NCBI GenBank assembly: GCA_001772615.1
Contig: MEUZ01000007.1
Location: 62,001-126,000, forward strand
Direction of reading: 5' to 3'
Length of the DNA: 64,000 bases
From: a candidate division WWE3 bacterium RIFCSPHIGHO2_01_FULL_40_23
GTDB taxonomy: Bacteria > Patescibacteria > WWE3 > UBA101185 > 2-01-FULL-41-18
Positions 40,912 to 49,012 of this stretch are shown piece after piece. A program made the translations under genes and the position numbers. The notes beneath the pieces are model-generated. The model was given only the letters and a program-made list of their open reading frames with translations, had not been told where the DNA came from and did no database searches. Position 1 is the first letter of the stretch. Every line of letters starts with the position of its first letter.

Positions 40912-41868
40912 ATGATTGACCTTGTCTATTTCGGCACTTCTGACCACTCGGTTATTCTTCTTAATTCATTTAAGAAGTCTGGGGAAATTAACCTTAAATT
41001 GGTGGTAACAAAGCCCGATAAACCGGTTGGTAGAAAACAGGAAATACTTCCCTCCCCCGTGAAAAAATGGTGCATGGAGCAAAACATCAGTTTTATCACA
41101 CCGAGCAGTTTTAAAAAAGAGCTTGAAACTGTAAAAAGCGAAATCAGAGAGACCAAAACCGAAATAGCCCTCGTAGCCGATTACGGAATGATAATTCCAA
41201 AAGAGATAATTGACTTATTTCCAAAAGGCATTATAAACATCCACTTCTCGCTTCTTCCTAAGTATCGAGGCGCCTCACCTGTAACGTACACAATACTGAA
41301 TGGAGATAAAAAAACGGGAATCACTTATCAAGTCATGTCGGTGGGAATGGATAAAGGCAACATAATTAAACAATTTGAGTACGAAATAACAGAAGATGAA
41401 ACGGATGAATCGCTGTATCGCAAATTGTTTCTTCTTGCCGCCAAAGAGACTCCTGAAGTGTTAAAAGATTATCTCTTAGGAAAGCTCAAGCTAGTAAAAC
41501 AAAACGAGTCGGAAGCAACCTACACCACTCCAAGCGGAAAGTTTGATAGAACAACTTTTGTATTTAAAGATGACGCAAAGCTTGATCTTACAAGGTCGGA
41601 TGAAGAAATAGAAAGAGCAATCAGAGCATTTTACCCCTGGCCTGTGGCTTGGACAACTCTTAAAGAGCTTAGTTCATATCTGAAACTGGAATTAAGAGAT
41701 CCAAAACAAGAGGATCTTAAAGTAAAAATCCATAAAGCCACCCTAACCAATGAAAAACTGGAAATAAAAGAAGCGCAGGTTGAGGGCGGCAGGACTATAA
41801 GATTTGCGGACTTTCTTCACGGATACTTCAACAAGATTGCTTCTCCGCCAGCCGGCGGATCGCAATGA
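40912..41868 (+). CDS. fmt: Methionyl-tRNA formyltransferase
   Basis: Formylates initiator Met-tRNA. 318 residues: N-terminal formyl-folate domain with NIHFSLLPKYRGASP, C-terminal OB-like domain (FYPWPVAWTTL). The last residues (SPPAGGSQ) are encoded by a REP-like palindrome, so the native C-terminus was probably replaced or extended. A TTGTTA-16 nt-TATAAT promoter lies about 40 bases upstream. Confidence 0.95.
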   Translation: MIDLVYFGTSDHSVILLNSFKKSGEINLKLVVTKPDKPVGRKQEILPSPVKKWCMEQNISFITPSSFKKELETVKSEIRETKTEIALVADYGMIIPKEIIDLFPKGIINIHFSLLPKYRGASPVTYTILNGDKKTGITYQVMSVGMDKGNIIKQFEYEITEDETDESLYRKLFLLAAKETPEVLKDYLLGKLKLVKQNESEATYTTPSGKFDRTTFVFKDDAKLDLTRSDEEIERAIRAFYPWPVAWTTLKELSSYLKLELRDPKQEDLKVKIHKATLTNEKLEIKEAQVEGGRTIRFADFLHGYFNKIASPPAGGSQ

Positions 41869-41869
41869 C
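41835..41869. repeat. REP-like palindrome coding for the fmt C-terminus
   Basis: GATTGCTTCTCCGCC...GGCGGATCGCAATGAC; the arms pair around CCGCCAGCCGGCGG. Confidence 0.72.
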
Positions 41870-41911
41870 TTAAATACTACCGAACAACTTCCTAATCAAA
41901 TAATACAAGAT

Positions 41912-41944
41912 CTGTCATTGCGAGGGCGAAGCCCAAAGCAAATC
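41912..41944. repeat. REP-like sequence
   Basis: CTGTCATTGCGAGGGCGAAGCCC followed by AAAGCAAATC, the same repeat family in opposite orientation. Confidence 0.6.
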
Positions 41945-42011
41945 AAAAAATGGCGGATAATTGATTTATCCACCACGTATGCTCACTCCTACCACTCCTT
42001 ATCAGTTATCC

Positions 42012-43601
42012 CTATTCCACCCTCAAAACTAACGGAAAGTAAAGGCGGTAAGGTAAGCTTTCAGCAGGTTGGCAGGGAATTTCAGGAAAGCTCAACGCTT
42101 CACTGGTCCACACAGGCACCTCGGTAGCCTTGAGATGAACCGCTGTGAGCATTGGAATGTCACAGTAATCCCCGACCCGCATTACCGCCGTGATTATATC
42201 TCCCGCAGTAACCCCTCCGACTGTAAAATACAAACCGCCGGTAGTAGTTTCCTGCGTGTAGGGCCTCGAGGCCGAAACAACCTCAAAGTACAGAGGGTTA
42301 AGCACCAGCCAATCACCAGGTCCTGCAGAGAGTACAGTTGTTGTAAACAAATGCGTCTCACCGGCGAAAACAGCGGTTGTGGTTGGAACATCAGCCTCAA
42401 ACTTCAGCTCTCCCGCCGCCCGCCTTAAAGGACATTGGCTGGTTGAGAAGTCAAAGAACCTTACAGCCTGCCTTGCCTGAAACGGATCGGTGTACACAGG
42501 ACGAAAGACCGCTTCCCAGTACACAGGATATCCACTAAGATCCGACGGGTTATTCCACCACACGTGGACGGCAAGGTAACTATCTCCAAAAACGTTGGTC
42601 GTTACATCAACTGTATGCGAGATGTTAGGCCCTCCAGTAACCGCCTCAAGAGTAGCGGTGTAGGGAAGAAGTCCTCCGTTGAAATACCCACCCGATATCT
42701 CAACCCCAAGCAACGCTCCGTAACTCTCCCCGGGGTAAGCTGGACTGTTAACGTAAACTCTCGGCGAAGGAAGCTTTACATCATACGTTGCCACCCTTTC
42801 ACCGGTTGGCATAGTCCCAACACATTCGGGGCTGTAGTAGCTTTGAGGCCGTAACTCCTCTAAACCTTGCGGCTGGCTACTGACATACAGCCAGAGCCTG
42901 CTAAGGTTGCTCCAGCTCCACAAAGACTCCAGACTTACTACGATTGGGCCATAACTAACACCCTGCTTTTGAAACTCGTAGTAATAGTCAAGACTTGTGA
43001 AGAACCTGGCCAGATCCTGAATGTAAACCCAGAAGATATTTCCTCCGGGAATTCCAGCGTTATACAGCGCCACGAATCTGTCAGGGACCGCTGTGCGCGG
43101 AACAAAGTGCGGACCCGAAGACGCAGAGTACCCGGCATCCAGCGGGTTGACAGTTGCCGCAACGTACTTTCGAGTCCCATACTCCGGCCTGTAATAGAAA
43201 TGCAGGTGCAAATCATACAGGTCTTTAGTGTATGTAAATACGTATCCAGTAAAGAGCTGGCCGTCTCTTGTGACCGAGAGTACCGTTTCCCTAGAGATGT
43301 TGATAGTGCTCTGAGGAAGCTCAACCCGCCACTCCGGCAGCGAAATGTGCTTCACAGGCGTAAACACTTTTCCGTCAAACAAAACGCCAAAGGTGCTGGT
43401 TGCCGGGGCATTGACATCCCTCAACACAATCTCCTGCGGTGAAGTTTGGTCTGGTCCCGCAACCACAAGAAGCGCCGGCGGAAGTTCACCTTGCACATCC
43501 CCTGCCTCGGCCCGATTCAACCCGGCAAAGGTCAAAAACAGAGCAGCTAAGGCTAAGGCAAAGACAACCGCCATCATGCACGAAACGAATTTGCGTAACA
43601 T
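42012..43601 (-). CDS. Large secreted orphan protein
   Basis: 529 residues with a signal peptide (about 1-33, ending NRAEAGD) and a long beta-rich extracellular part containing Pro, Tyr and Thr. No enzyme motif. The C-terminus YRLYFPLVLRVE resembles the YLPLVxR tail common in secreted proteins of Chloroflexota, which suggests transfer or shared sorting; inference. AAGGAGAG precedes ATG. GC-richer than the core genes. A weak GGATAA/TTATCC hairpin with a T-run follows at about 41.95 kb. Confidence 0.78.
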   Translation of the reverse strand: MLRKFVSCMMAVVFALALAALFLTFAGLNRAEAGDVQGELPPALLVVAGPDQTSPQEIVLRDVNAPATSTFGVLFDGKVFTPVKHISLPEWRVELPQSTINISRETVLSVTRDGQLFTGYVFTYTKDLYDLHLHFYYRPEYGTRKYVAATVNPLDAGYSASSGPHFVPRTAVPDRFVALYNAGIPGGNIFWVYIQDLARFFTSLDYYYEFQKQGVSYGPIVVSLESLWSWSNLSRLWLYVSSQPQGLEELRPQSYYSPECVGTMPTGERVATYDVKLPSPRVYVNSPAYPGESYGALLGVEISGGYFNGGLLPYTATLEAVTGGPNISHTVDVTTNVFGDSYLAVHVWWNNPSDLSGYPVYWEAVFRPVYTDPFQARQAVRFFDFSTSQCPLRRAAGELKFEADVPTTTAVFAGETHLFTTTVLSAGPGDWLVLNPLYFEVVSASRPYTQETTTGGLYFTVGGVTAGDIITAVMRVGDYCDIPMLTAVHLKATEVPVWTSEALSFPEIPCQPAESLPYRLYFPLVLRVE

Positions 43602-43678
43602 CTTTTCTCTCCTTATCTTTTTATCTTTTGGTTATAGGATATAGATATTAATCTATCAAAACCGAATTTACAAATGAA

Positions 43679-43706
43679 CAAACCCGGACTTTTTCAAATC
43701 CGGGTG
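43679..43706 (-). terminator. Intrinsic terminator
   Basis: Minus strand ACCCGGAT/GTCCGGGT stem followed by TTGTTCATTT. Confidence 0.82.
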
Positions 43707-43711
43707 AGGGT

Positions 43712-44509
43712 CTATTTCTGATATTTGGGCCTAAGCAGGTTGACCCATCTTATTCTTTCGTAGTCCCAATTCAGACCAACGAGAGCTTGCAAAGCTTCAT
43801 TCCTAAAACCGGGTTCGTCGTACCCCAGATAAGCTGCGGTTTCCCTGTAAGCGGCGGTCTCCAACGCGTAAGCCCTTGCCTCTGTGCAATCCCGCATTAC
43901 ATAATCGGTTTGCAGCTGCCTTAATCTTTCAAAAGTCTGCGAGCTGTTTAAACCTTCTGCCATATAGGATTGCTCCAAGGCAAAAAGATCAGCAAGGTGG
44001 CCGCCTAGTTCGTGCACAAGAGTCAGAGCGATTTGAATGTCGCTTGATTCATCAAACGGCCCTCTGGCAATCGCCAAAACCATTGTGTTCTCTTTGCCGG
44101 AAACCGCTACAAGCATAATGTTTCCACCGAGGTCATCGGCAAAACTCACTTTAAAATCTCCTGCGCTTTGATAAATAAACTGCGCAACTTCTCTGAAAGT
44201 GGGAAGTGATGACTGATACATCTGATCGGTGATTCTCTCAAGCCTTTCGTTCCTGCTACCTCCCAAAACCTTCCCCTGCCAAATTGAAGCCTCTTTTGGA
44301 TCAATCTTTCTTGGAAGGTTTTTAGGCGGGTAGACCCCTGAAACCATAATTCCTGACTTTGGGAGTTTGCTGCAACCCAGCTTGCCTTCAAAAACAAACA
44401 AAGCTGCAATAACGGCAAAAACCACCAAACCTCCCACGAACAAAAGAAGCCTGATATTTCGGTCACCAAGAATCCCCGTCTTCTTCACAGACCTGTATCT
44501 TCCTTTCAT
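43712..44509 (-). CDS. Membrane-anchored metallopeptidase-like orphan with an HExxxH motif
   Basis: 265 residues: a basic N-terminus, one membrane helix (about 20-40) and an outer domain. His166-Glu167 and His171 in TLVHELGGHLADL form HExxxH, one residue longer than the usual HExxH and like dipeptidyl peptidase III (M49). Glu210 or Glu217 (CTEARAYALE) could be the third ligand. AAGGAGA precedes ATG. Zinc protease activity is inference. Confidence 0.7.
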   Translation of the reverse strand: MKGRYRSVKKTGILGDRNIRLLLFVGGLVVFAVIAALFVFEGKLGCSKLPKSGIMVSGVYPPKNLPRKIDPKEASIWQGKVLGGSRNERLERITDQMYQSSLPTFREVAQFIYQSAGDFKVSFADDLGGNIMLVAVSGKENTMVLAIARGPFDESSDIQIALTLVHELGGHLADLFALEQSYMAEGLNSSQTFERLRQLQTDYVMRDCTEARAYALETAAYRETAAYLGYDEPGFRNEALQALVGLNWDYERIRWVNLLRPKYQK

Positions 44510-44572
44510 AGCTCCATCTCCTTATCTTTTATAGGATTACATCAGTAAACAAAAAAGTGTTGAAAAAAGCAC

Positions 44573-44652
44573 TTGTCATTCCTGCGCCCGTCCGCCTCTG
44601 GCGGGAAAGCAGGAATCTCAATGAGATCCCGGGTCAAAGCCCTGGATGACAT
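44573..44652. repeat. Two REP-like palindromes
   Basis: TTGTCATTCCTGC...CCGCCTCTGGCGGG...GCAGGAATC, then GATCCCGGGTC...CTGGATGACAT. Confidence 0.7.
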
Positions 44653-44677
44653 AAAGTCGATTGCGGACGACAAAAAA

Positions 44678-44896
44678 TCAGACAATTTGAGATTGGGATT
44701 TTACTTGTGAGGCCTCGGTAAGCCTCTTTGCACTCAAACAACTCGCGCAAATTTTAACCCTTACACTTCTTCCGTCAACTGAAATCCTGACTTTTCTTAA
44801 GTTCGGATAGGACCTTTTTATTGATTTTTTGTTTGAAAAGCTGACAAGGTTGCCTTTTAGATACCCTTTTCCGCACACATCACATACTTTTGCCAT
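44678..44896 (-). CDS. rpmB: 50S ribosomal protein L28
   Basis: 72 residues from MAKVCDVCGKG at 44896. Zinc-type pairs CDVC and CASC, and the conserved SIKRSYPNLRKVRI. Large-subunit protein near the E site. Stands alone between a repeat cluster and an orphan gene. Confidence 0.95.
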   Translation of the reverse strand: MAKVCDVCGKGYLKGNLVSFSNKKSIKRSYPNLRKVRISVDGRSVRVKICASCLSAKRLTEASQVKSQSQIV

Positions 44897-44941
44897 AGGC
44901 ACCAATTAAACCAAAAAACCCCTTTATTTACAAGAGAAGAA

Positions 44942-44968
44942 AAAGGCCGGATTAGACAGAACCCGGCC
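44942..44968 (-). terminator. Intrinsic terminator
   Basis: Minus strand GGCCGGG/CCGGCC stem followed by TTTTTCTTCT; closes the orphan at 44975. Confidence 0.87.
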
Positions 44969-44974
44969 AAAGCC

Positions 44975-45292
44975 TCATTCAAGGAGGATATTTTCAAAAA
45001 AACTTTGCATCGGCAGCCCCGTATAAGGACACACAAGAGGAGTAATGCGAACCGACATGAGAAATCTGCTTTTCTTACGGTCCTCGTAAACCTCATACTC
45101 CAGTGCGTTAGGGTCTTCACCCACCTTGACAAGACATGTGCTCCCGCGGTCAACAATCTTAATACCCAACCGCTCCGCCTCCTGTAGGTTAATGGTGTCA
45201 TCCTGAGCAAACCTTGGAATTTGAGGCCTGACAGTGGTATTGTCTCCCGCCATCCTTATATTAAAAGCTCTTCCGCGTCCTCCACCCGGCAT
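44975..45292 (-). CDS. Orphan soluble protein
   Basis: 105 residues, Gly/Arg-rich start (PGGGRGRAFNIR), then an alpha/beta region (LQEAERLGIKIVDRG). No known family. AAAGGAGA precedes ATG, a strong terminator follows. Located just upstream of rpmB on the same strand but insulated from it. Confidence 0.73.
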   Translation of the reverse strand: MPGGGRGRAFNIRMAGDNTTVRPQIPRFAQDDTINLQEAERLGIKIVDRGSTCLVKVGEDPNALEYEVYEDRKKSRFLMSVRITPLVCPYTGLPMQSFFENILLE

Positions 45293-45360
45293 GTCATATC
45301 TCCTTTCTAAAAAGATCTCATAAACTTATACCAGAAACTGCCACAAGCGCAAAGCCGTTA

Positions 45361-45389
45361 TTGACATGAATCAGGCGCAACCATATTCT
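45361..45389 (+). promoter_or_regulatory. Leaderless promoter of the iron-permease-like gene
   Basis: Perfect TTGACA (45361-45366), 17-nt spacer, TATTCT (45384-45389), seven bases to ATG. Confidence 0.65.
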
Positions 45390-45396
45390 TAACTTA

Positions 45397-45738
45397 ATGC
45401 TTAATGGTTTTGAAAAGTTTGCGGAGAAAGTAAACAAAGTTGTCGGCTCGCCGATGTGGTTTATTTTTTCCGTGTTTCTTATAGTACTCTGGGTCCCATC
45501 GGGATTAATCTTTGGCTGGAACAATACCTGGCAGCTCATAATCAACACCACCACAACCATCCTAACCTTTTTAATGGTTTCCCTCCTTCAAACTTCACAA
45601 AACAGGTGGGAAAAAAGCATGGATGAAGATCAAAAAAGAGAGCAGGAAAATTTAAGAGTGATTATGAAAGAAATAGAAAAGCTTAGACAAGACCTTAAAC
45701 TTAAAAACGAAACACCTCCAATGCCTACTCTAAATTAA
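45397..45738 (+). CDS. Low-affinity iron permease family protein
   Basis: 113 residues fitting the family named for yeast Fet4-like permeases: FEKFAEKVNKVVGSPMWF, then a helix, WQLIINTTTTILTFLMVSLL and a Gln/Asn-Arg-rich turn. Two membrane helices and a charged C-terminal coiled tail (EDQKREQENLRV). Iron transport by bacterial members is not established. Its 3' end overlaps the convergent GH1 gene by 14 bases. Confidence 0.82.
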   Translation: MLNGFEKFAEKVNKVVGSPMWFIFSVFLIVLWVPSGLIFGWNNTWQLIINTTTTILTFLMVSLLQTSQNRWEKSMDEDQKREQENLRVIMKEIEKLRQDLKLKNETPPMPTLN

Positions 45739-46966
45739 ATTCCTTAAGCAGGTCTTCTCCTATCCCATTCTCCTTGCATATTCTTGCATAGGTGTACGCG
45801 CTTGGCCTGATTTTCCTTTCAAGATTATTTTCCCTGTCAATTTCAATTAAGCCAAATTTTCTGATATACCCCTCCGCCCATTCAAAATTATCCATAAGCG
45901 TCCAGTGAAAATACCCGTTCACGCAAACTCCTTCGGATATAGCCTTTTGAAGATAATATAAATGCCTCACTATGAAGCTTTCCCGTTTCTCATCTTTCGC
46001 GTCGGCAAGACCGTTCTCCGTAATAAAAATTGGTTTATCATAGTAACAGCAAAGTTCCTTAACTATATGGTAAATACCTTCAGGATAAATCTGCCAGCCC
46101 CAGTCCGACACTTCTCCGGTGGTTTCAATTGAGCTCATGTTTATAAAATAATCTCCAGGCCCAATGACATCGTGAAAGTAGTAATTAACACCCAAAAAAT
46201 CCGAGTTTTTCAATGTAAAAGCAAAAAAGAGCCTGAACTGAATGAACTTCCTCCAATCGCACATAAATTTATTCCACAGTGTGTTGCGTTTTGGCTCCAT
46301 GTACATGATATTTTCCACAATTCCTACCTGGTACGAAGGGTTTACTTCTTTTATCGCTTTATAGGAAGCATTGTGCCCGCGGATTAAACCCACCCACCCA
46401 TCAAGAAAATCAAGAAATGTGGTTTTCATTGAGGGAATCCAAAGCTTGACTAAATGCCTTAAAGCTACATACGCCTGGGGTTCATTAAGAGTTATAAAAA
46501 AATCTATATGTTCTCCTAATCTTTCTGCAACAAGCTTTGAGTACCTTGCAAAATACATGGGCGTAAGAAGATTTCCCCACCCCTTCTTATCTCTTAACCA
46601 GTGCGGAAGAGAAAAATGCCAAAGAGTAACAAAAGTGCTCATACCTTTGCTTTTCAGCGATTTAAGGACTTTTCTGTAATGCTCTATCTCTCTTTCATCA
46701 ATTATTCCCTCCTGCGGCTCAATTCTTGCCCATTCAATAGACATCCTATGTGCATTGTGGTTTAAACTTTTTGCGAGAGTAAAATCTTCTTCATAGCGAT
46801 TATAAGAATCACAGGCAATTCCTGATCTTTCTTTAGGCCCGCCATCCTTTCCCGCAAATTCCGTTTCCCACACCCACCAGTCCGAATGGACGTTATTGCC
46901 TTCTATTTGATGCGCGGCAGTGGCCGCCCCCCAGTAAAAATTATCGGGAAATTTTAAGAAAGACAT
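45725..46966 (-). CDS. Glycoside hydrolase family 1 (beta-glucosidase-like)
   Basis: 413 residues, GH1 TIM barrel hydrolysing beta-glycosides. Acid/base Glu162 in TLNEP and nucleophile Glu317 in ITENG are present, as are FYWGAATAAHQIEG and NGYFHWTLMDNFEW. No signal peptide, so cytoplasmic. Start is six bases after TAGAAT with no ribosome site (leaderless). A rare carbohydrate enzyme in an otherwise biosynthesis-poor window. Confidence 0.95.
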   Translation of the reverse strand: MSFLKFPDNFYWGAATAAHQIEGNNVHSDWWVWETEFAGKDGGPKERSGIACDSYNRYEEDFTLAKSLNHNAHRMSIEWARIEPQEGIIDEREIEHYRKVLKSLKSKGMSTFVTLWHFSLPHWLRDKKGWGNLLTPMYFARYSKLVAERLGEHIDFFITLNEPQAYVALRHLVKLWIPSMKTTFLDFLDGWVGLIRGHNASYKAIKEVNPSYQVGIVENIMYMEPKRNTLWNKFMCDWRKFIQFRLFFAFTLKNSDFLGVNYYFHDVIGPGDYFINMSSIETTGEVSDWGWQIYPEGIYHIVKELCCYYDKPIFITENGLADAKDEKRESFIVRHLYYLQKAISEGVCVNGYFHWTLMDNFEWAEGYIRKFGLIEIDRENNLERKIRPSAYTYARICKENGIGEDLLKEFNLE

Positions 46967-47069
46967 ATGATTATTCTATAAGTTAACTTCAGCTTGGTCT
47001 AGAGTTTATTTAAACTGGCTTTAAATATTAATCTGTGCTAAAAAGTAAAAAGACAAAGGAGAGACTAAA

Positions 47070-47498
47070 ATGAACCTGATTCGGAAGTTTGGGAACATTT
47101 CTTCGCTCGTGAGGGATCAATTCGGGCTCATCTTCGGAGTTTGTGCGACCTTGACGATGGTTCTTGGGGTCATTAACCTTTTTCTTGGGCCTCTTGGGGT
47201 TCTGGTCGAAAGCAAAGTTGTCGACTGGACGTTCGCGATCTTAGAAGGAGTTACGGCCCTATGCCTGTTTGTGGTTCTCACCGGCCTTCTTGCCTTGGGT
47301 CTAGATGGCGGCGGTAGTTTAAGAACCGGGCATATACTGTTCCTTCTCTGTATAGCACTGGCCTTCGCTCTTTCAACGGTGCCGCCCCTATCCCTTTACC
47401 TTGGGGGAGAAATTGAGAAAGAAATGAGATTTATCCCGGTGGCGCAAGCTGTTTTGTTTCTCGTGTCCCTGTGGATCCTATCTCTCCCAAGGCGATGA
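47070..47498 (+). CDS. Orphan four-helix membrane protein
   Basis: 142 residues with about four hydrophobic helices (near 20-42, 52-78, 86-102 and 121-138) and a basic C-terminus. AAAGGAGAG precedes ATG. Family unknown. Divergent from the GH1 gene; closed by its own terminator. Confidence 0.75.
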   Translation: MNLIRKFGNISSLVRDQFGLIFGVCATLTMVLGVINLFLGPLGVLVESKVVDWTFAILEGVTALCLFVVLTGLLALGLDGGGSLRTGHILFLLCIALAFALSTVPPLSLYLGGEIEKEMRFIPVAQAVLFLVSLWILSLPRR

Positions 47499-47521
47499 TT
47501 CTCTTTGAGTTCTACTCAACC

Positions 47522-47560
47522 GCTTGCCGGATACTCACAGCCGGCAAGCTTCTTTCTCTT
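47522..47560 (+). terminator. Intrinsic terminator
   Basis: GCTTGCCGG/CCGGCAAGC stem followed by TTCTTTCTCTT. Confidence 0.9.
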
Positions 47561-47567
47561 ATCATCC

Positions 47568-47661
47568 CAAATTCGCTTCGTCATCCTGAACCTGACTGCC
47601 GGCAGGCAGGCTTGATTCAGGATCTGTATTTTAGATTCTGGATCAAGTCCAGAATGACATA
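47568..47661. repeat. REP-like repeat cluster
   Basis: TCATCCTGAACCTGAC...GATTCAGGATC and TTCTGGATCAAGTCCAGAATGACAT, two palindromes in tandem. Confidence 0.7.
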
Positions 47662-47733
47662 AACCAAACCCTAACTTTCATATCGTTGATATTAGAAACG
47701 GCGTAATATAAAATCTTAGTGCCTCATTTAAAG

Positions 47734-47809
47734 GCCCGGATAGCTCAGTTGGTAGAGCACGTCCATGGTAAGGATGGGGTCCCGAGTTCGACTCTCGGTC
47801 CGGGCTCCA
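47734..47809 (+). tRNA. tRNA-Thr (GGT)
   Basis: Acceptor GCCCGGA/TCCGGGC, D-arm AGCTCAGTTGGTAGAGC, anticodon loop ATGGTAA (anticodon GGT), T-arm GTTCGACTC, CCA encoded. A promoter-like TATAAA lies upstream. Confidence 0.95.
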
Positions 47810-47897
47810 AATCAGACACCACAATATTTCTCCCTTAATACCACTCCAAGGAAATGGTAAAATATGGGCTAGGCAGATCCAAAAGATCCAGCCCTAA

Positions 47898-47984
47898 GCC
47901 AGGTTCGGATAGCGGCAATTCCAACAGACTGTAAATCTGTCGCCCTAACGGGCTACGAAGGTTCGAGTCCTTCACCTGGCACCA
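47898..47984 (+). tRNA. tRNA-Tyr (GTA)
   Basis: Acceptor GCCAGGT/ACCTGGC, anticodon loop CTGTAAA (GTA), long class II variable arm (CGCCCTAACGGGCTACG), T-loop GTTCGAGTC, CCA encoded. Its last 24 bases are duplicated at 48153-48176. Confidence 0.95.
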
Positions 47985-48152
47985 AAATCTGAAAACACAT
48001 CGGGGTCATGCAGACATATAAAGTCGAGGCGAAGTACATCGGACTCGAATGCCGGACCCGCCTCTCAAGCGAAGCGAGAGGGTGGGGAGGCGGGAACGCG
48101 AACCTTAGGAACTGTTGCGAATATTAATGAGCTACAGTTTCTTAGGATTCGT

Positions 48153-48176
48153 GTTCGAGTCCTTCACCTGGCACCA
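48153..48176 (+). repeat. Duplicated 3' end of tRNA-Tyr (attachment-site-like)
   Basis: Exact 24-base copy of 47961-47984 (T-arm, acceptor 3' strand and CCA). The 168 bases between the copies hold hairpins CCCGCCTC/GAGGCGGG and CCTTAGGAACTGT/CAGTTTCTTAGG but no gene and no matching acceptor 5' strand, so this is not a second tRNA. It looks like a recombination scar. Confidence 0.8.
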
Positions 48177-48264
48177 TCCTCCTTTTGACACAATTTATAC
48201 AAACTGATAACCTCCCAACTAGTTATTTTGTTCACCAAATAAACAATCCTGAAGGAGAGAACAC

Positions 48265-48618
48265 ATGAAGCACGTTCAACAAAATCCAAAGAGAGGCGGC
48301 GTTGATCTTAACAAGCGATTCTTTGAACTCTCCATCATCAACGGCTATGTGGTATCAATCCTTTGGCCGCTGTTTGTAAAGCTGCCCGCGCAATTCCACT
48401 GGGGGCAACAACTTCTGATCTGGCTTGGAATTGAGCTTTCGTCCATGCTGGTTGTCTTTATCATGGCAGGAATGCTTTACAACTTGTCCAAGAGGCAAAA
48501 CATTCCGATGCTCATGCTGCCTGCTAGCATCTGTCTTGGGATAACGGCAGGTATCCTTGCCGCAATACTCACCGTGGTATTGGTAGCTATACTCTACCTC
48601 ATCCCTCCGCCCAGATAA
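48265..48618 (+). CDS. Orphan membrane protein
   Basis: 117 residues: hydrophilic start, then about three hydrophobic helices (near 27-45, 49-72 and 84-112) and a Pro-rich end. GAAGGAGAG precedes ATG. Family unknown. Located just past the duplicated tRNA-Tyr end, with its own strong terminator. Confidence 0.75.
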   Translation: MKHVQQNPKRGGVDLNKRFFELSIINGYVVSILWPLFVKLPAQFHWGQQLLIWLGIELSSMLVVFIMAGMLYNLSKRQNIPMLMLPASICLGITAGILAAILTVVLVAILYLIPPPR

Positions 48619-48621
48619 CAA

Positions 48622-48662
48622 CCTCGGCCGGAAAAGACCAGACCGGCCGAGGCTTTATTTTT
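48622..48662 (+). terminator. Intrinsic terminator
   Basis: Ten-pair stem CCTCGGCCGG/CCGGCCGAGG followed by CTTTATTTTT. Confidence 0.92.
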
Positions 48663-48732
48663 AATCCCAATCCTTCACAAATACATTAAACTCCAATTAA
48701 AATCTGATAAAATATCAAAGGCCAGCCTGTTA

Positions 48733-48806
48733 GCCCCCATAGCTTAGTGGCAAAGCGGCGGTTTTGTAAACCGTTGACGGGAGTTCGATTCTACCTGGGG
48801 GCTCCA
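48733..48806 (+). tRNA. tRNA-Thr (TGT)
   Basis: Acceptor GCCCCCA/TGGGGGC, anticodon loop TTTGTAA (TGT), T-loop GTTCGATTC, CCA encoded. Second Thr isoacceptor in the window. Confidence 0.93.
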
Positions 48807-48834
48807 AAAAGCACTATCCTACAGTCGGTTTCAG

Positions 48835-48942
48835 ATGAAAAAACATACCAAAGTCTCACAAACATCTCAACACTTTATTAAAATAGCCCACGAACTTGGA
48901 AAAAAATGCTCCAAAACCTTTATAGAACTTTCAACTAAATAA
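48835..48942 (+). CDS. Possible mini-gene, 35 residues
   Basis: Open frame MKKHTKVSQTSQHFIKIAHE and on, ending LSTK, directly after tRNA-Thr(TGT). Composition is protein-like, but there is no Shine-Dalgarno and no clear promoter, so the call is weak. Confidence 0.3.
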   Translation: MKKHTKVSQTSQHFIKIAHELGKKCSKTFIELSTK

Positions 48943-49012
48943 TTCTTCAACCATATAGAGTCTAGCTGAACTATCAAGAAAGTACCAAAAGTAAGTTATA
49001 AACTGAACAGAC

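Noticed and set aside
42867..43442. Long plus-strand open frame opposite the secreted protein gene
   Set aside because: Arg/Cys-rich composition without a ribosome site, entirely antisense to a gene with signal peptide and good initiation signals.
44857..45210. Minus-strand frame overlapping rpmB and the orphan at 44975
   Set aside because: Runs through a terminator and overlaps two better supported genes in another frame.
48001..48176. Possible second tRNA or split tRNA after tRNA-Tyr
   Set aside because: Only the 3' 24 bases are tRNA-like; no acceptor 5' strand, D-arm or anticodon arm can be found upstream of the copy.
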